Made by a program: the position numbers and the translations under genes
In this document: one piece after another, positions 8,049-13,794 of the stretch
Layout of the letters: every line of letters starts with the position of its first letter
How positions within the stretch are numbered: the first letter of the stretch is position 1
The notes under the pieces: model-generated
What the model was told of the DNA's origin: nothing
Database searches by the model: none
Seen by the model: the letters and a program-made list of their open reading frames with translations, nothing else
Assembly: GCA_020253595.1 (NCBI GenBank)
Contig: JADCBH010000406.1
Span: 1 to 13,794 of the forward strand
Origin: Brevundimonas sp.
Lineage (GTDB): Bacteria; Pseudomonadota; Alphaproteobacteria; Caulobacterales; Caulobacteraceae
Direction of reading: 5' to 3'
DNA: 13,794 nt

Positions 8049-8618
8049 GTGTCTAGCAAGTCTCATCCCCGTCTCCAAAGCCTGACGCGACGCTTCGGTG
8101 TGATCGTGCTGCTTCTGGGTGCCGGTCTGGCCGCGGGGGCCACCGCCACCATGCCGGATGGACGCCTCACGCCGACGGGGCTGGAGGTGCCGCGCTGGGT
8201 CTCGCTGAAGTCGTCCGAGGTGCGCGCGCGACAGGGCCCGGGGCTCGATTACCGCATCCTGTGGGAATACCGTGCTGCCGGCCTGCCCGTTCAGGTCATC
8301 GCCGAGACGCGGGAATGGCGAAAGATCTGCGATCCCGAAGGGGCCGTCGCCTGGATCCATCGCAGCGTCGCCTCCGGCCGTCGCGGTGCCTTCAATGCGA
8401 CCGAAGTCGAGGTTCCGATCCGGACCCGGCCGGATGACGAGGCCGACATCAGGGCCCGCTTCAGCGGCCGGTCCCTGATCTCCCTGGACGACTGCGAGGA
8501 CGGCTGGTGCCGCGTTCGCGCCGGCAAGCTACGGGGCTGGGTGAAGGCCGATTCGGTGTTCGGCGCGGCTGATGCCGCCCTGTGCGACGCCGCACGACCG
8601 GCGGGCGAGGCGCGCTGA
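8049..8618 (+). CDS. Exported protein with two bacterial SH3 domains
   Basis: The 189-residue protein has a basic N-terminus, a hydrophobic stretch from about 17 to 30 and an Ala-x-Ala region near 29-33, fitting a signal peptide or membrane anchor. Two SH3-like repeats follow, as in alphaproteobacterial COG3807 proteins. The first spans about 50-110 (SSEVRARQGPGLDYRILW, then W-x-K-I and VAWIHRS); the second spans about 117-175 (IRTRPDD, GWCRVRAG, RGWVKAD). Such domains in periplasmic proteins often bind peptidoglycan, so an envelope role is likely but is an inference. GTG at 8049 is the only usable start before the hydrophobic segment in this frame, and no proper ribosome binding site precedes it. 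A GTG at 8100 would cut into the signal sequence. With only 35 bp to the divergent neighbour, the mRNA may have a very short or absent leader. Confidence 0.85.
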   Translation: MSSKSHPRLQSLTRRFGVIVLLLGAGLAAGATATMPDGRLTPTGLEVPRWVSLKSSEVRARQGPGLDYRILWEYRAAGLPVQVIAETREWRKICDPEGAVAWIHRSVASGRRGAFNATEVEVPIRTRPDDEADIRARFSGRSLISLDDCEDGWCRVRAGKLRGWVKADSVFGAADAALCDAARPAGEAR

Positions 8619-8679
8619 GGCCCTCTCGACACGGCGGTTGACCCCCGCCCTGTCCCATGTCACGCCCCCGCCACACTTC

Positions 8680-8685
8680 GGGAGG
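8680..8685 (+). promoter_or_regulatory. Ribosome binding site deciding the fabA TTG start
   Basis: GGGAGG lies 5 nt before TTG at 8691. The reading frame has no ATG or GTG near the conserved N-terminus, so this site supports TTG as the fabA start. I see no convincing promoter in the 72-bp gap (8619-8690) upstream. Confidence 0.8.
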
Positions 8686-8690
8686 CCAAT

Positions 8691-9224
8691 TTGAGCCAGT
8701 CGCAATATCCCTCGTCGTTCGACCACGCCGCCCTGCTGGCGTCGGGCCGGGGCGAGTTGTTCGGACCGGGCAACGCCCAACTGCCTGCTCCGCCGATGCT
8801 GATGTTTGACCGCATCACCCAGATCAACGGCGACGGCGGCGAGCACGGCAAGGGCTACATCGAGGCGGAGCTCGATGTTCATCCAGACCTCTGGTTCTTC
8901 CAGTGCCATTTCATCGGCGATCCCGTGATGCCCGGATGCCTGGGCCTGGACGCCATGTGGCAGCTGGTCGGCTTCTACCTCGGCTGGATCGGTGGACCGG
9001 GCAAGGGCCGGGCGCTGGGCGTCGGCGAGGTCAAGTTCACAGGCCAGGTGACGCCGGACATCAAGAAGGTGACCTACAAGATCACGCTGAAGCGTGTGAT
9101 CAACCGCCGCCTGGTCATGGGCATCGCCGATGGGGTGATGGAAGCCGACGGCGTACCTATCTACACGGCGACCGACATGCGCGTCGGCCTGTTCCAGCCG
9201 GGCGAGAAGCCGACCGGCGCCTGA
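8691..9224 (+). CDS. fabA: 3-hydroxydecanoyl-ACP dehydratase/isomerase FabA
   Basis: FabA dehydrates 3-hydroxydecanoyl-ACP and isomerises the trans-2 product to cis-3, which opens the anaerobic route to unsaturated fatty acids. The 177-residue length is normal. The active-site pair is visible: His73 in CHFIGDPVMPG and Asp87 in LGLDAMWQLVGF, equivalent to His70 and Asp84 of E. coli FabA. PMLMFDRI (35-42) and the isomerase-type GRALGVGEVKFTGQV also fit FabA and not FabZ. It starts with TTG, with GGGAGG 5 nt upstream. It is followed after 56 nt by fabB, its functional partner, on the same strand, so they form an operon. Upstream is the SH3 protein gene 72 bp away, also in the same direction. Confidence 0.98.
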   Translation: MSQSQYPSSFDHAALLASGRGELFGPGNAQLPAPPMLMFDRITQINGDGGEHGKGYIEAELDVHPDLWFFQCHFIGDPVMPGCLGLDAMWQLVGFYLGWIGGPGKGRALGVGEVKFTGQVTPDIKKVTYKITLKRVINRRLVMGIADGVMEADGVPIYTATDMRVGLFQPGEKPTGA

Positions 9225-9280
9225 TTTTCGAACGAGTTCCGCGGCCAACGCGGACCAGCGACTAGAGAAGGAAACTCTCA

Positions 9281-10510
9281 ATGCGGCGTGTTGTCGTTAC
9301 GGGTCTGGGCATCGTCTCCTCCATCGGCACCGGCCAGGAGGAGGTCACTGCGTCGCTGCGCGCGGCGAAATCCGGTATCGTGACCGCGCCCGATCACATC
9401 ACGCACGGCTTCCGCAGTCAGGTCTGGGCACCGCCGTCGCTGGGCGTGACGGCAGAGGACTGGGCTCCGCTGGTCGATCGCCGCGCGGCGCGGTTTCTCG
9501 CCAACGGAACCGCCTGGGGCCACATCGCCTTTGAAGAGGCTTTGAAGGACTCGGGCATGTCGCCGGAGGAGATCAAGCACGATCGCATCGGCCTGATCGT
9601 CGGTGAGGGCGGTCCCTCGACTCAGGTCATCCTGCAGGCGGCCCAGACGACGATGGAAAAGGGCTCGCCCAAGCGCATTGGGCCCTTTGCCGTGCCCAAG
9701 GCGATGGCCAGTGGCCCGTCTGCCGTGCTGGCCACCTGGTTCGAGATGCGCGGCATCAATTACTCGATCAGCTCGGCCTGCGCGACCAGCGTCCACTGCA
9801 TCGGGGCTGCGGCCGAGCAGATCCAGTGGGGCAAGCAGGATGTGGTCTTCGCCGGCGGTTGCGAGGACATCGACTGGTCCATGTCGAACATGTTCGACGC
9901 GATGGGGGCCATGTCGTCGAACTTCAACGAGACGCCCTCGGTCGCGTCGCGCGCCTATGACAAGGACCGCGACGGCTTCGTCATCGCGGGCGGTGCCGGC
10001 ATCGTGGTGCTGGAAGAGTACGAGCGGGCCAAGGCGCGCGGCGCCAAGATCTACGCCGAGGTGGTCGGCTACGGCGCCAACTCCGACGGCTACGACATGG
10101 TGGCGCCTTCGGGCGAGGGCGCGGCGCGCTGTATGCGGATCGCGCTCGATCAGGCCGGCGGGCGCAAGATCGACTATCTGAACCCCCACGGCACCTCGAC
10201 GCCGGTCGGCGACCTCAAGGAGATGGGCGCGGTCCGCGAGGTCTTCGGCGCCGACATGCCGATGATTTCCTCCACCAAGTCGCTGACGGGCCACAGCCTC
10301 GGCGCGGCCGGCGCGCAGGAGTCGATCTATTCCCTGCTGATGCTGCAGAACGGCTTCGCAGCCGAGAGCGCCCACATCGAAAACCTCGACCCCGAGTTCG
10401 ACGGCATGCCAATCCTGCGTCAGCGCCACGACGGCGAACTGACCACCGTCATGTCGAACAGCTTCGGCTTCGGCGGCACCAACGGCACGGTGATCTTCTC
10501 CAAGGTCTGA
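9281..10510 (+). CDS. fabB: Beta-ketoacyl-ACP synthase I FabB
   Basis: FabB elongates acyl-ACP with malonyl-ACP and accepts the cis-3-decenoyl-ACP made by FabA, so the pair defines unsaturated fatty acid synthesis. The 409 residues cover the complete thiolase fold. The catalytic Cys-His-His set is Cys167 in SSACATSVHC, His303 in NPHGTSTPVGD and His338 in KSLTGHSLGAAGAQE, with Lys333 five residues before the second His as in E. coli FabB. The C-terminal NSFGFGGTNG is also present. ATG at 9281 has an AAGGAAA ribosome binding site. GAEQIQWG-type spacing and the FabA partner argue for FabB and not FabF. A large open frame on the opposite strand is a shadow of this gene. Confidence 0.98.
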   Translation: MRRVVVTGLGIVSSIGTGQEEVTASLRAAKSGIVTAPDHITHGFRSQVWAPPSLGVTAEDWAPLVDRRAARFLANGTAWGHIAFEEALKDSGMSPEEIKHDRIGLIVGEGGPSTQVILQAAQTTMEKGSPKRIGPFAVPKAMASGPSAVLATWFEMRGINYSISSACATSVHCIGAAAEQIQWGKQDVVFAGGCEDIDWSMSNMFDAMGAMSSNFNETPSVASRAYDKDRDGFVIAGGAGIVVLEEYERAKARGAKIYAEVVGYGANSDGYDMVAPSGEGAARCMRIALDQAGGRKIDYLNPHGTSTPVGDLKEMGAVREVFGADMPMISSTKSLTGHSLGAAGAQESIYSLLMLQNGFAAESAHIENLDPEFDGMPILRQRHDGELTTVMSNSFGFGGTNGTVIFSKV

Positions 10511-10518
10511 TCGACCCT

Positions 10519-10557
10519 TGCCAGCCTCGCCTGGGTGCCACACGGTGAGGCTGGGCA
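10519..10557 (+). terminator. Putative hairpin terminator or processing site after fabB
   Basis: TGCCAGCCTCGCC (10519-10531) pairs with GGTGAGGCTGGGCA (10544-10557) over 13 bp with one G-U wobble and one bulged G; the loop is 12 nt. It starts 8 nt after the fabB stop. There is no T-run, so it may only partly terminate or may protect the fabAB message. It lies directly before the ribosome binding site of the next gene. Confidence 0.45.
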
Positions 10558-10572
10558 GGTCGGGAGGCGGGG

Positions 10573-11460
10573 ATGCTCGGTATCGTTCTGGCGGTGGCGC
10601 TGGCGGGTGGCGGGATGCAGGAGCGCCCGATGCTCGGTCCGCCGGACCTGCGCACCTTGCCGGTCACGGCCCCGACCCTGACCGAGGCCTACGGCTCTGA
10701 TCCGGTTCAGGTGGGTGAGCTGCGTCTGCCCCAAGGTCCCGGACCTTTCCCGGTCGCGGTCATCATTCACGGAGGCTGCTGGACGCGCGGGTTCGAGGAT
10801 CGCGGCGGGACTGCCCCGATCGCCTCGGCGCTCGCGGCGCGCGGGATTGCCACCTGGAACATCGGCTACCGCCAGATGGGGGACGAGGGCGGTGGATGGC
10901 CGGGCACCTTCCAGGACTGGGGCGCTGCGACGGACCATCTGCGCAGCCTCGCGGCCCGTCATCCGCTCGACCTGGACCGTGTTGCCGTCGTCGGCCATTC
11001 CGCAGGAGCGCACGCCGCACTGTTCGTGGCCGCCCGCCCGGGGCTGACGGCCACGAGTGAGGTCCGTGGGCCCGATCCACTTGCCGTCGACGCCGCCGTT
11101 GCCATCGACGGACCGGCCGATCTCCGCACCATGATCGGGTTCGACCAACAGGTGTGCGGGGCCCCGGTCATCGCCAATCTGCTTGGCGGCAGTCCAACCG
11201 ATCAGGCCGAACGCTACGTCCAGGGCAATCCCGCCGAACGCCTGCCACTCGGCGCGGACCAGTATCTGGTCGCGTCAGTCGTCCTGCCTCCGCCCGCCGC
11301 AGCGGCCTATCGCGCCTCGGCAACCGCGGCCGGCGATCGGGTCGAGGTTCTGACGCTGGAGGGGGCAGGTCACTTCAACATGATCGCGCCGGGCGAGCCG
11401 ACCTGGACCGAGGTGGAGACCCTGATCGTCGAACGCGTCTTCGCCGCCCCCGCGCCCTGA
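10573..11460 (+). CDS. Alpha/beta hydrolase (esterase / arylformamidase-like)
   Basis: The 295-residue protein has the alpha/beta-hydrolase plan of the BD-FAE/esterase-lipase group. The oxyanion loop is HGGCW (66-70), the nucleophile elbow is GHSAG with Ser143, and the likely catalytic His267 is in GAGHF. The N-terminus has a short hydrophobic run (residues 3-13) that may be a weak signal peptide. The place where the catalytic Asp usually sits before a VP pair reads ASVVLPPP (about 234-241), with no acid, so the third triad member is not obvious. Substrate is unknown; ester or amide hydrolysis is the family role. The ATG has GGGAGG 6 nt upstream. It lies between fabB and a cation antiporter gene on the same strand. 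No pathway link to fatty acid synthesis can be shown. Confidence 0.85.
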   Translation: MLGIVLAVALAGGGMQERPMLGPPDLRTLPVTAPTLTEAYGSDPVQVGELRLPQGPGPFPVAVIIHGGCWTRGFEDRGGTAPIASALAARGIATWNIGYRQMGDEGGGWPGTFQDWGAATDHLRSLAARHPLDLDRVAVVGHSAGAHAALFVAARPGLTATSEVRGPDPLAVDAAVAIDGPADLRTMIGFDQQVCGAPVIANLLGGSPTDQAERYVQGNPAERLPLGADQYLVASVVLPPPAAAAYRASATAAGDRVEVLTLEGAGHFNMIAPGEPTWTEVETLIVERVFAAPAP

Positions 11461-11519
11461 GCCCACCGCAAAGGCCCCTGGGGCCGAATCGCCAGCGAGC
11501 GCGTTAAGCCCCGGCCTGA

Positions 11520-11525
11520 GCGGAG
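11520..11525 (+). promoter_or_regulatory. Ribosome binding site supporting a CTG start of the antiporter
   Basis: GCGGAG ends 9 nt before CTG at 11535. The frame is closed by a TGA at 11517-11519, and no ATG, GTG or TTG occurs between it and the GTG at 11577. The GTG at 11577 falls inside the first membrane helix and has no ribosome binding site. Confidence 0.5.
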
Positions 11526-11534
11526 ACCACGCGC

Positions 11535-12830
11535 CTGGAAATCGACCCCTACATCCTGCTGCTGCTCGGCCTCGGCGTGGTGGTGTTGCTCGTCTCCTGG
11601 GCCCCCAAGGGGCTCCGGCGGCTGCCGTTGTCACTCGCCATGATCTGCGTGGGCCTCGGCGCAGGCATCTTCAGTTTCGACATCCTGTCGTTCAATCCGG
11701 ACCCCCGGACCTGGGATACGGTGACCGAGCGGCTGACCGAGCTGGTCGTGATCATCTCGCTGATGGGCGCGGGGCTGAAGCTGGATCGCCCGGTCAGCCT
11801 GAAGGGATGGGGGCCGACCTGGCGGCTGCTCGTCATCGCCATGCCCCTGACCATCGCCGCCACGGCCTGGCTGGGGGTGACCGGCCTCGGTTTCAGTCTG
11901 GCCATGGCGCTGCTGCTCGGCGCGGCCATGGCCCCGACCGATCCGGTGCTGGCGTCGGACGTCCAGACCGGGCCGCCCAAGTCCGGCGAGGAGAATGAGG
12001 TCCGCTTCAACCTGACCGCTGAGGCCGGGTTGAACGACGCCCTGGCCTTTCCCTTCGTGAACCTCGCCATCCTCGTGTCCCTGAGCGGGGCCGCTGCGTG
12101 GGCGGGTCAGGGGCTTGGGCAATGGCTGGCCATCGACGTCGGCTGGAAGCTTGTGGCCGGCGGCGTCATGGGCTGGGCGGTCGGCAAGGCCATGGGCTGG
12201 CTGTTCTTCCATGCCCACAAGCGCGGGCTGTCGCGCCATGCCGACGGTCTGGTGGCCATCGGCGCGCCCTTCATCGCCTCTGCCGCGACCGAGATCGTGC
12301 ACGGCTACGGCTTTCTCGCCGTGTTCGTCTGCGCGCTCACGATCCGAGCATCGGAGCGCGAGGACGACTTCCATGAGGAGATGCACGACTTCGCCGAGCA
12401 GATCGAACGCCTCTTGATGATGCTGGTGCTGGTCCTGTTCGGCGGGGCCCTGGCCAATGGTCTGCTGGACGCCCTGACCTGGACGGACGTCGCCATCGGC
12501 CTGGCCATCCTGTTCATCGTCCGGCCGGTGTTCGGATACCTGTCGCTGATCGGATCGCCCCTGCTGAACCGGGACAGGGTGATGCTCGCCTATCTCGGGA
12601 TCCGGGGGCTGGGGTCGGTCTATTACGTGGCCTATGCCCTGAACCACGGCGAGTTCGGCGATTCGGAGCGGCTGTGGGCCATCACCGGCTTTGTCGTCCT
12701 GACGTCCATCCTCGTTCACGGGGTCACGGCGACGCCGCTGATGGCTCTGATCGAGCGGTTGGGCGGGCGGTCTTTGCAGGGTCGCGCGGCCCCTGCTAAC
12801 CCTGCGCCCAGGGACGAACAGCTGGGCTGA
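11535..12830 (+). CDS. CPA1-type cation (Na+ or K+):proton antiporter
   Basis: This inner-membrane protein has about 12 hydrophobic segments and the marks of CPA1 antiporters: AAMAPTDPVLASDVQ (Thr135-Asp136-Pro137), the ion-site Asn-Asp pair in EAGLNDALAFPF (Asn167-Asp168), and YLGIRGLGSVYY with the conserved Arg357. It should exchange Na+ or K+ for protons in pH and salt homeostasis; the ion cannot be told from sequence. Numbering assumes a CTG start at 11535, giving 431 residues. That restores LEIDPYILLLLGLG, a full first helix, and has a GGAG upstream. The alternative is GTG at 11577 (417 residues), which truncates this helix. There is no large C-terminal cytoplasmic regulatory domain. It lies 74 bp after the hydrolase gene and 36 bp before fabI, and is probably co-transcribed with fabI. 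Confidence 0.9.
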   Translation: MEIDPYILLLLGLGVVVLLVSWAPKGLRRLPLSLAMICVGLGAGIFSFDILSFNPDPRTWDTVTERLTELVVIISLMGAGLKLDRPVSLKGWGPTWRLLVIAMPLTIAATAWLGVTGLGFSLAMALLLGAAMAPTDPVLASDVQTGPPKSGEENEVRFNLTAEAGLNDALAFPFVNLAILVSLSGAAAWAGQGLGQWLAIDVGWKLVAGGVMGWAVGKAMGWLFFHAHKRGLSRHADGLVAIGAPFIASAATEIVHGYGFLAVFVCALTIRASEREDDFHEEMHDFAEQIERLLMMLVLVLFGGALANGLLDALTWTDVAIGLAILFIVRPVFGYLSLIGSPLLNRDRVMLAYLGIRGLGSVYYVAYALNHGEFGDSERLWAITGFVVLTSILVHGVTATPLMALIERLGGRSLQGRAAPANPAPRDEQLG

Positions 12831-12866
12831 TCCGCGTCAGGACGCCCGCCCAACGGAGATCAGAAC

Positions 12867-13685
12867 ATGGCGAGCGAGAGCGGCTGGAACATGCCCACGG
12901 GCGAACTCATGAAGGGCAAGAAGGGCCTGATCATGGGGGTGGCGAACTCCAACTCCATCGCCTGGGGCATCGCCTCACAGCTGGCCGCCCAGGGCGCCGA
13001 ACTGGCCTTCACCTATCTGGGCGAGGGGCTGGAGCGCCGCGTGCGCCCGCTGGCCGAGAGCGTCGGGGCCAAGGCTCTCATCCAGGCCGACGTCACCGAC
13101 GACGCCTCCATGGACGCCGCCTTCGCCGAGCTGGAAAAGACCTTCGGCACCATCGACTTCGTCGTCCACTCGGTCGCCTTCGCCAACAAGGACGAGCTGA
13201 AGGGCTCGTTCGTCGACAACACCAGCCGCGACAGCTTCCTCCTGGCTATGAACATCTCGGCCTTCAGCTTCGTCGACGTGGCCAAGCGGGCGTCCAAGCT
13301 GATGCCGAACGGCGGCTCGCTGGTGACCATGACCTATCTGGGGTCCGAGCGCGCCATCCCGAACTACAACACCATGGGCGTCGCCAAGGCCGCGCTGGAG
13401 GCCGCGACCCGCTACATCGCGCGCGATCTGGGTCCCAGGGGCATCCGCGTCAACGCCATCTCGGCGGGCGCCATGCGCACCCTGTCGCTGGCCGGTATCT
13501 CGGGCGGTCGGGGCATGATCGCCCAGGGCCGCGCCATGTCGGCGATGAAGGAGGACACCTCGATGGAGGGCGTCGCCGGTTGCGCCCTGTGGCTGTGCTC
13601 GGACCTGGGCCTGTCGACCACCGGCGAAGTCATCCACGTCGACGCCGGCTTCCACATGATGGGCCTGCCGGACGGCGAGGAATAG
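12867..13685 (+). CDS. fabI: Enoyl-ACP reductase FabI
   Basis: FabI reduces trans-2-enoyl-ACP with NAD(P)H, the last step of each fatty acid elongation cycle. The 272-residue protein is a short-chain dehydrogenase of the FabI type. GVANSNSIAWGIA (24-36) is the divergent nucleotide-binding loop. Tyr157, Tyr167 and Lys174 in YLGSERAIPNYNTMGVAK match Tyr146, Tyr156 and Lys163 of E. coli FabI. VNAISAGAMRTL and GEVIHVDAGFH follow. The alignment to E. coli is offset by 11 residues throughout because of a longer N-terminus. At two positions where E. coli mutations give triclosan resistance the residue differs: Ala104 for Gly93 and Gly214 for Phe203; Met170 (Met159) is kept. The ATG has GGAGAT 6 nt upstream. 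It lies on the fabAB strand but is separated from them by the hydrolase and antiporter genes. Confidence 0.97.
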   Translation: MASESGWNMPTGELMKGKKGLIMGVANSNSIAWGIASQLAAQGAELAFTYLGEGLERRVRPLAESVGAKALIQADVTDDASMDAAFAELEKTFGTIDFVVHSVAFANKDELKGSFVDNTSRDSFLLAMNISAFSFVDVAKRASKLMPNGGSLVTMTYLGSERAIPNYNTMGVAKAALEAATRYIARDLGPRGIRVNAISAGAMRTLSLAGISGGRGMIAQGRAMSAMKEDTSMEGVAGCALWLCSDLGLSTTGEVIHVDAGFHMMGLPDGEE

Positions 13686-13692
13686 AGCTCAA

Positions 13693-13713
13693 CCGCGTCC
13701 GGATCGGGCGCGG
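13693..13713. repeat. Small hairpin between fabI and the next gene
   Basis: CCGCGTCC and GGGCGCGG pair over 8 bp (one U-G) around GGATC. It lies 7 nt after the fabI stop and 17 nt before the next start codon. No T-run follows, so a terminator is doubtful; chance pairing is possible at this GC content. Confidence 0.3.
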
Positions 13714-13730
13714 GTTCGAAAGGCGGGGCC

Positions 13731-13778
13731 TTGGACCACTTCGACTACCGCGACGGCGCGCTCTATGCCGAGGACGTG
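13731..13778 (+). CDS. lysA: Probable diaminopimelate decarboxylase LysA, first 16 codons only
   Basis: Sixteen codons are visible from TTG at 13731: LDHFDYRDGALYAEDV. The H-F-x-Y-R-D-G-x-L-x-A-E-D/N pattern is the usual N-terminus of alphaproteobacterial LysA, which decarboxylates meso-diaminopimelate to lysine. AAGGCGGGG precedes the start. The frame stays open for five more codons to the edge, but those bases (13779 onward) are adapter sequence and not part of the gene. The identification rests on this short stretch alone, so it is likely but not certain. Confidence 0.6.
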
Positions 13779-13794
13779 AGATCGGAAGAGCACA
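13779..13794. other. Illumina TruSeq adapter remnant at the contig end
   Basis: AGATCGGAAGAGCACA is an exact 16-base match to the start of the standard Illumina TruSeq read-1 3' adapter. It is not genomic. It starts directly after a codon boundary of the probable lysA fragment and runs to the last base of the window. Confidence 0.97.

Noticed and set aside
8032..8085. ATG at 8032 as an upstream start of the SH3 protein gene
   Set aside because: It is out of frame with the SH3 protein and meets a stop after 17 codons; at most it is a tiny leader frame.
8638..8666. Promoter starting with TTGACC upstream of fabA
   Set aside because: No acceptable -10 element is found at 16-18 nt spacing; the match is a lone hexamer.
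9278..10543. A 421-codon open frame on the minus strand opposite fabB
   Set aside because: It is the antisense shadow of a certain gene in GC-rich DNA. Its product is low-complexity, rich in Arg, Gly, Ala and His, with no family motif and no ribosome binding site.
11473..11485. GGCCCC-T-GGGGCC palindrome after the hydrolase gene
   Set aside because: The loop would be too small unless the inner pairs open, leaving a stem of about 4-5 bp with no T-run. Such GC palindromes are expected by chance at this composition.
11631..12719. A 362-codon open frame opposite the antiporter
   Set aside because: Antisense shadow; the product is hydrophilic and low-complexity, with no motif.

Overview
This window is a stretch of ordinary chromosomal housekeeping DNA from a high-GC alphaproteobacterium, most likely Caulobacteraceae (Brevundimonas- or Caulobacter-like). 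That placement is an inference from the high GC content, the FabA/FabB/FabI, GlmM and GlmS sequences, the alphaproteobacterial tandem-SH3 protein and the frequent TTG starts. I count 15 genes, two of them cut by the window edges, and see no tRNA, rRNA, CRISPR array, IS element or prophage.

Left part (1-2766): a leftward pair encodes an exported zinc-dependent S1/P1-nuclease/phospholipase C family enzyme followed by the N-terminus of a TrmJ-type RNA methyltransferase cut by the left edge. Divergent from them is a YdhS-like FAD/NAD(P)-binding protein. The intergenic region between the divergent genes holds a perfect 9-bp hairpin. A 16-bp perfect CTAG-rich palindrome covers the stop codon of the FAD gene.

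Cell-wall precursor block (2780-6593): glmM (leftward) and glmS (rightward) diverge from a shared 127-bp region, so two enzymes of UDP-GlcNAc synthesis sit side by side. A small membrane-anchored protein of unknown function, with lower GC than its neighbours, follows glmM at a 3-nt gap and is probably co-transcribed with it.

Middle (6669-8618): a GlsB/YeaQ-type small membrane protein ends in a classic terminator. Convergent to it is a D-2-hydroxyacid dehydrogenase of the glyoxylate/hydroxypyruvate reductase type. Between them lie two tandem hairpins, one a perfect 17-bp stem. Divergent from the dehydrogenase by only 35 bp is an exported protein with two bacterial SH3 domains.

Lipid block (8691-13685): fabA and fabB (anaerobic-type unsaturated fatty acid synthesis) and fabI (enoyl-ACP reductase) all run rightward. 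An alpha/beta hydrolase and a CPA1-type cation:proton antiporter lie between fabB and fabI. A probable lysA start follows fabI. The last 16 bases are Illumina adapter sequence, so the window ends at a contaminated contig end.

I found no convincing undescribed system. The points most worth a second look are the adapter tail, the perfect hairpin and palindrome, the FabI substitutions at triclosan-contact positions, the start-codon usage, and the orphan gene behind glmM.
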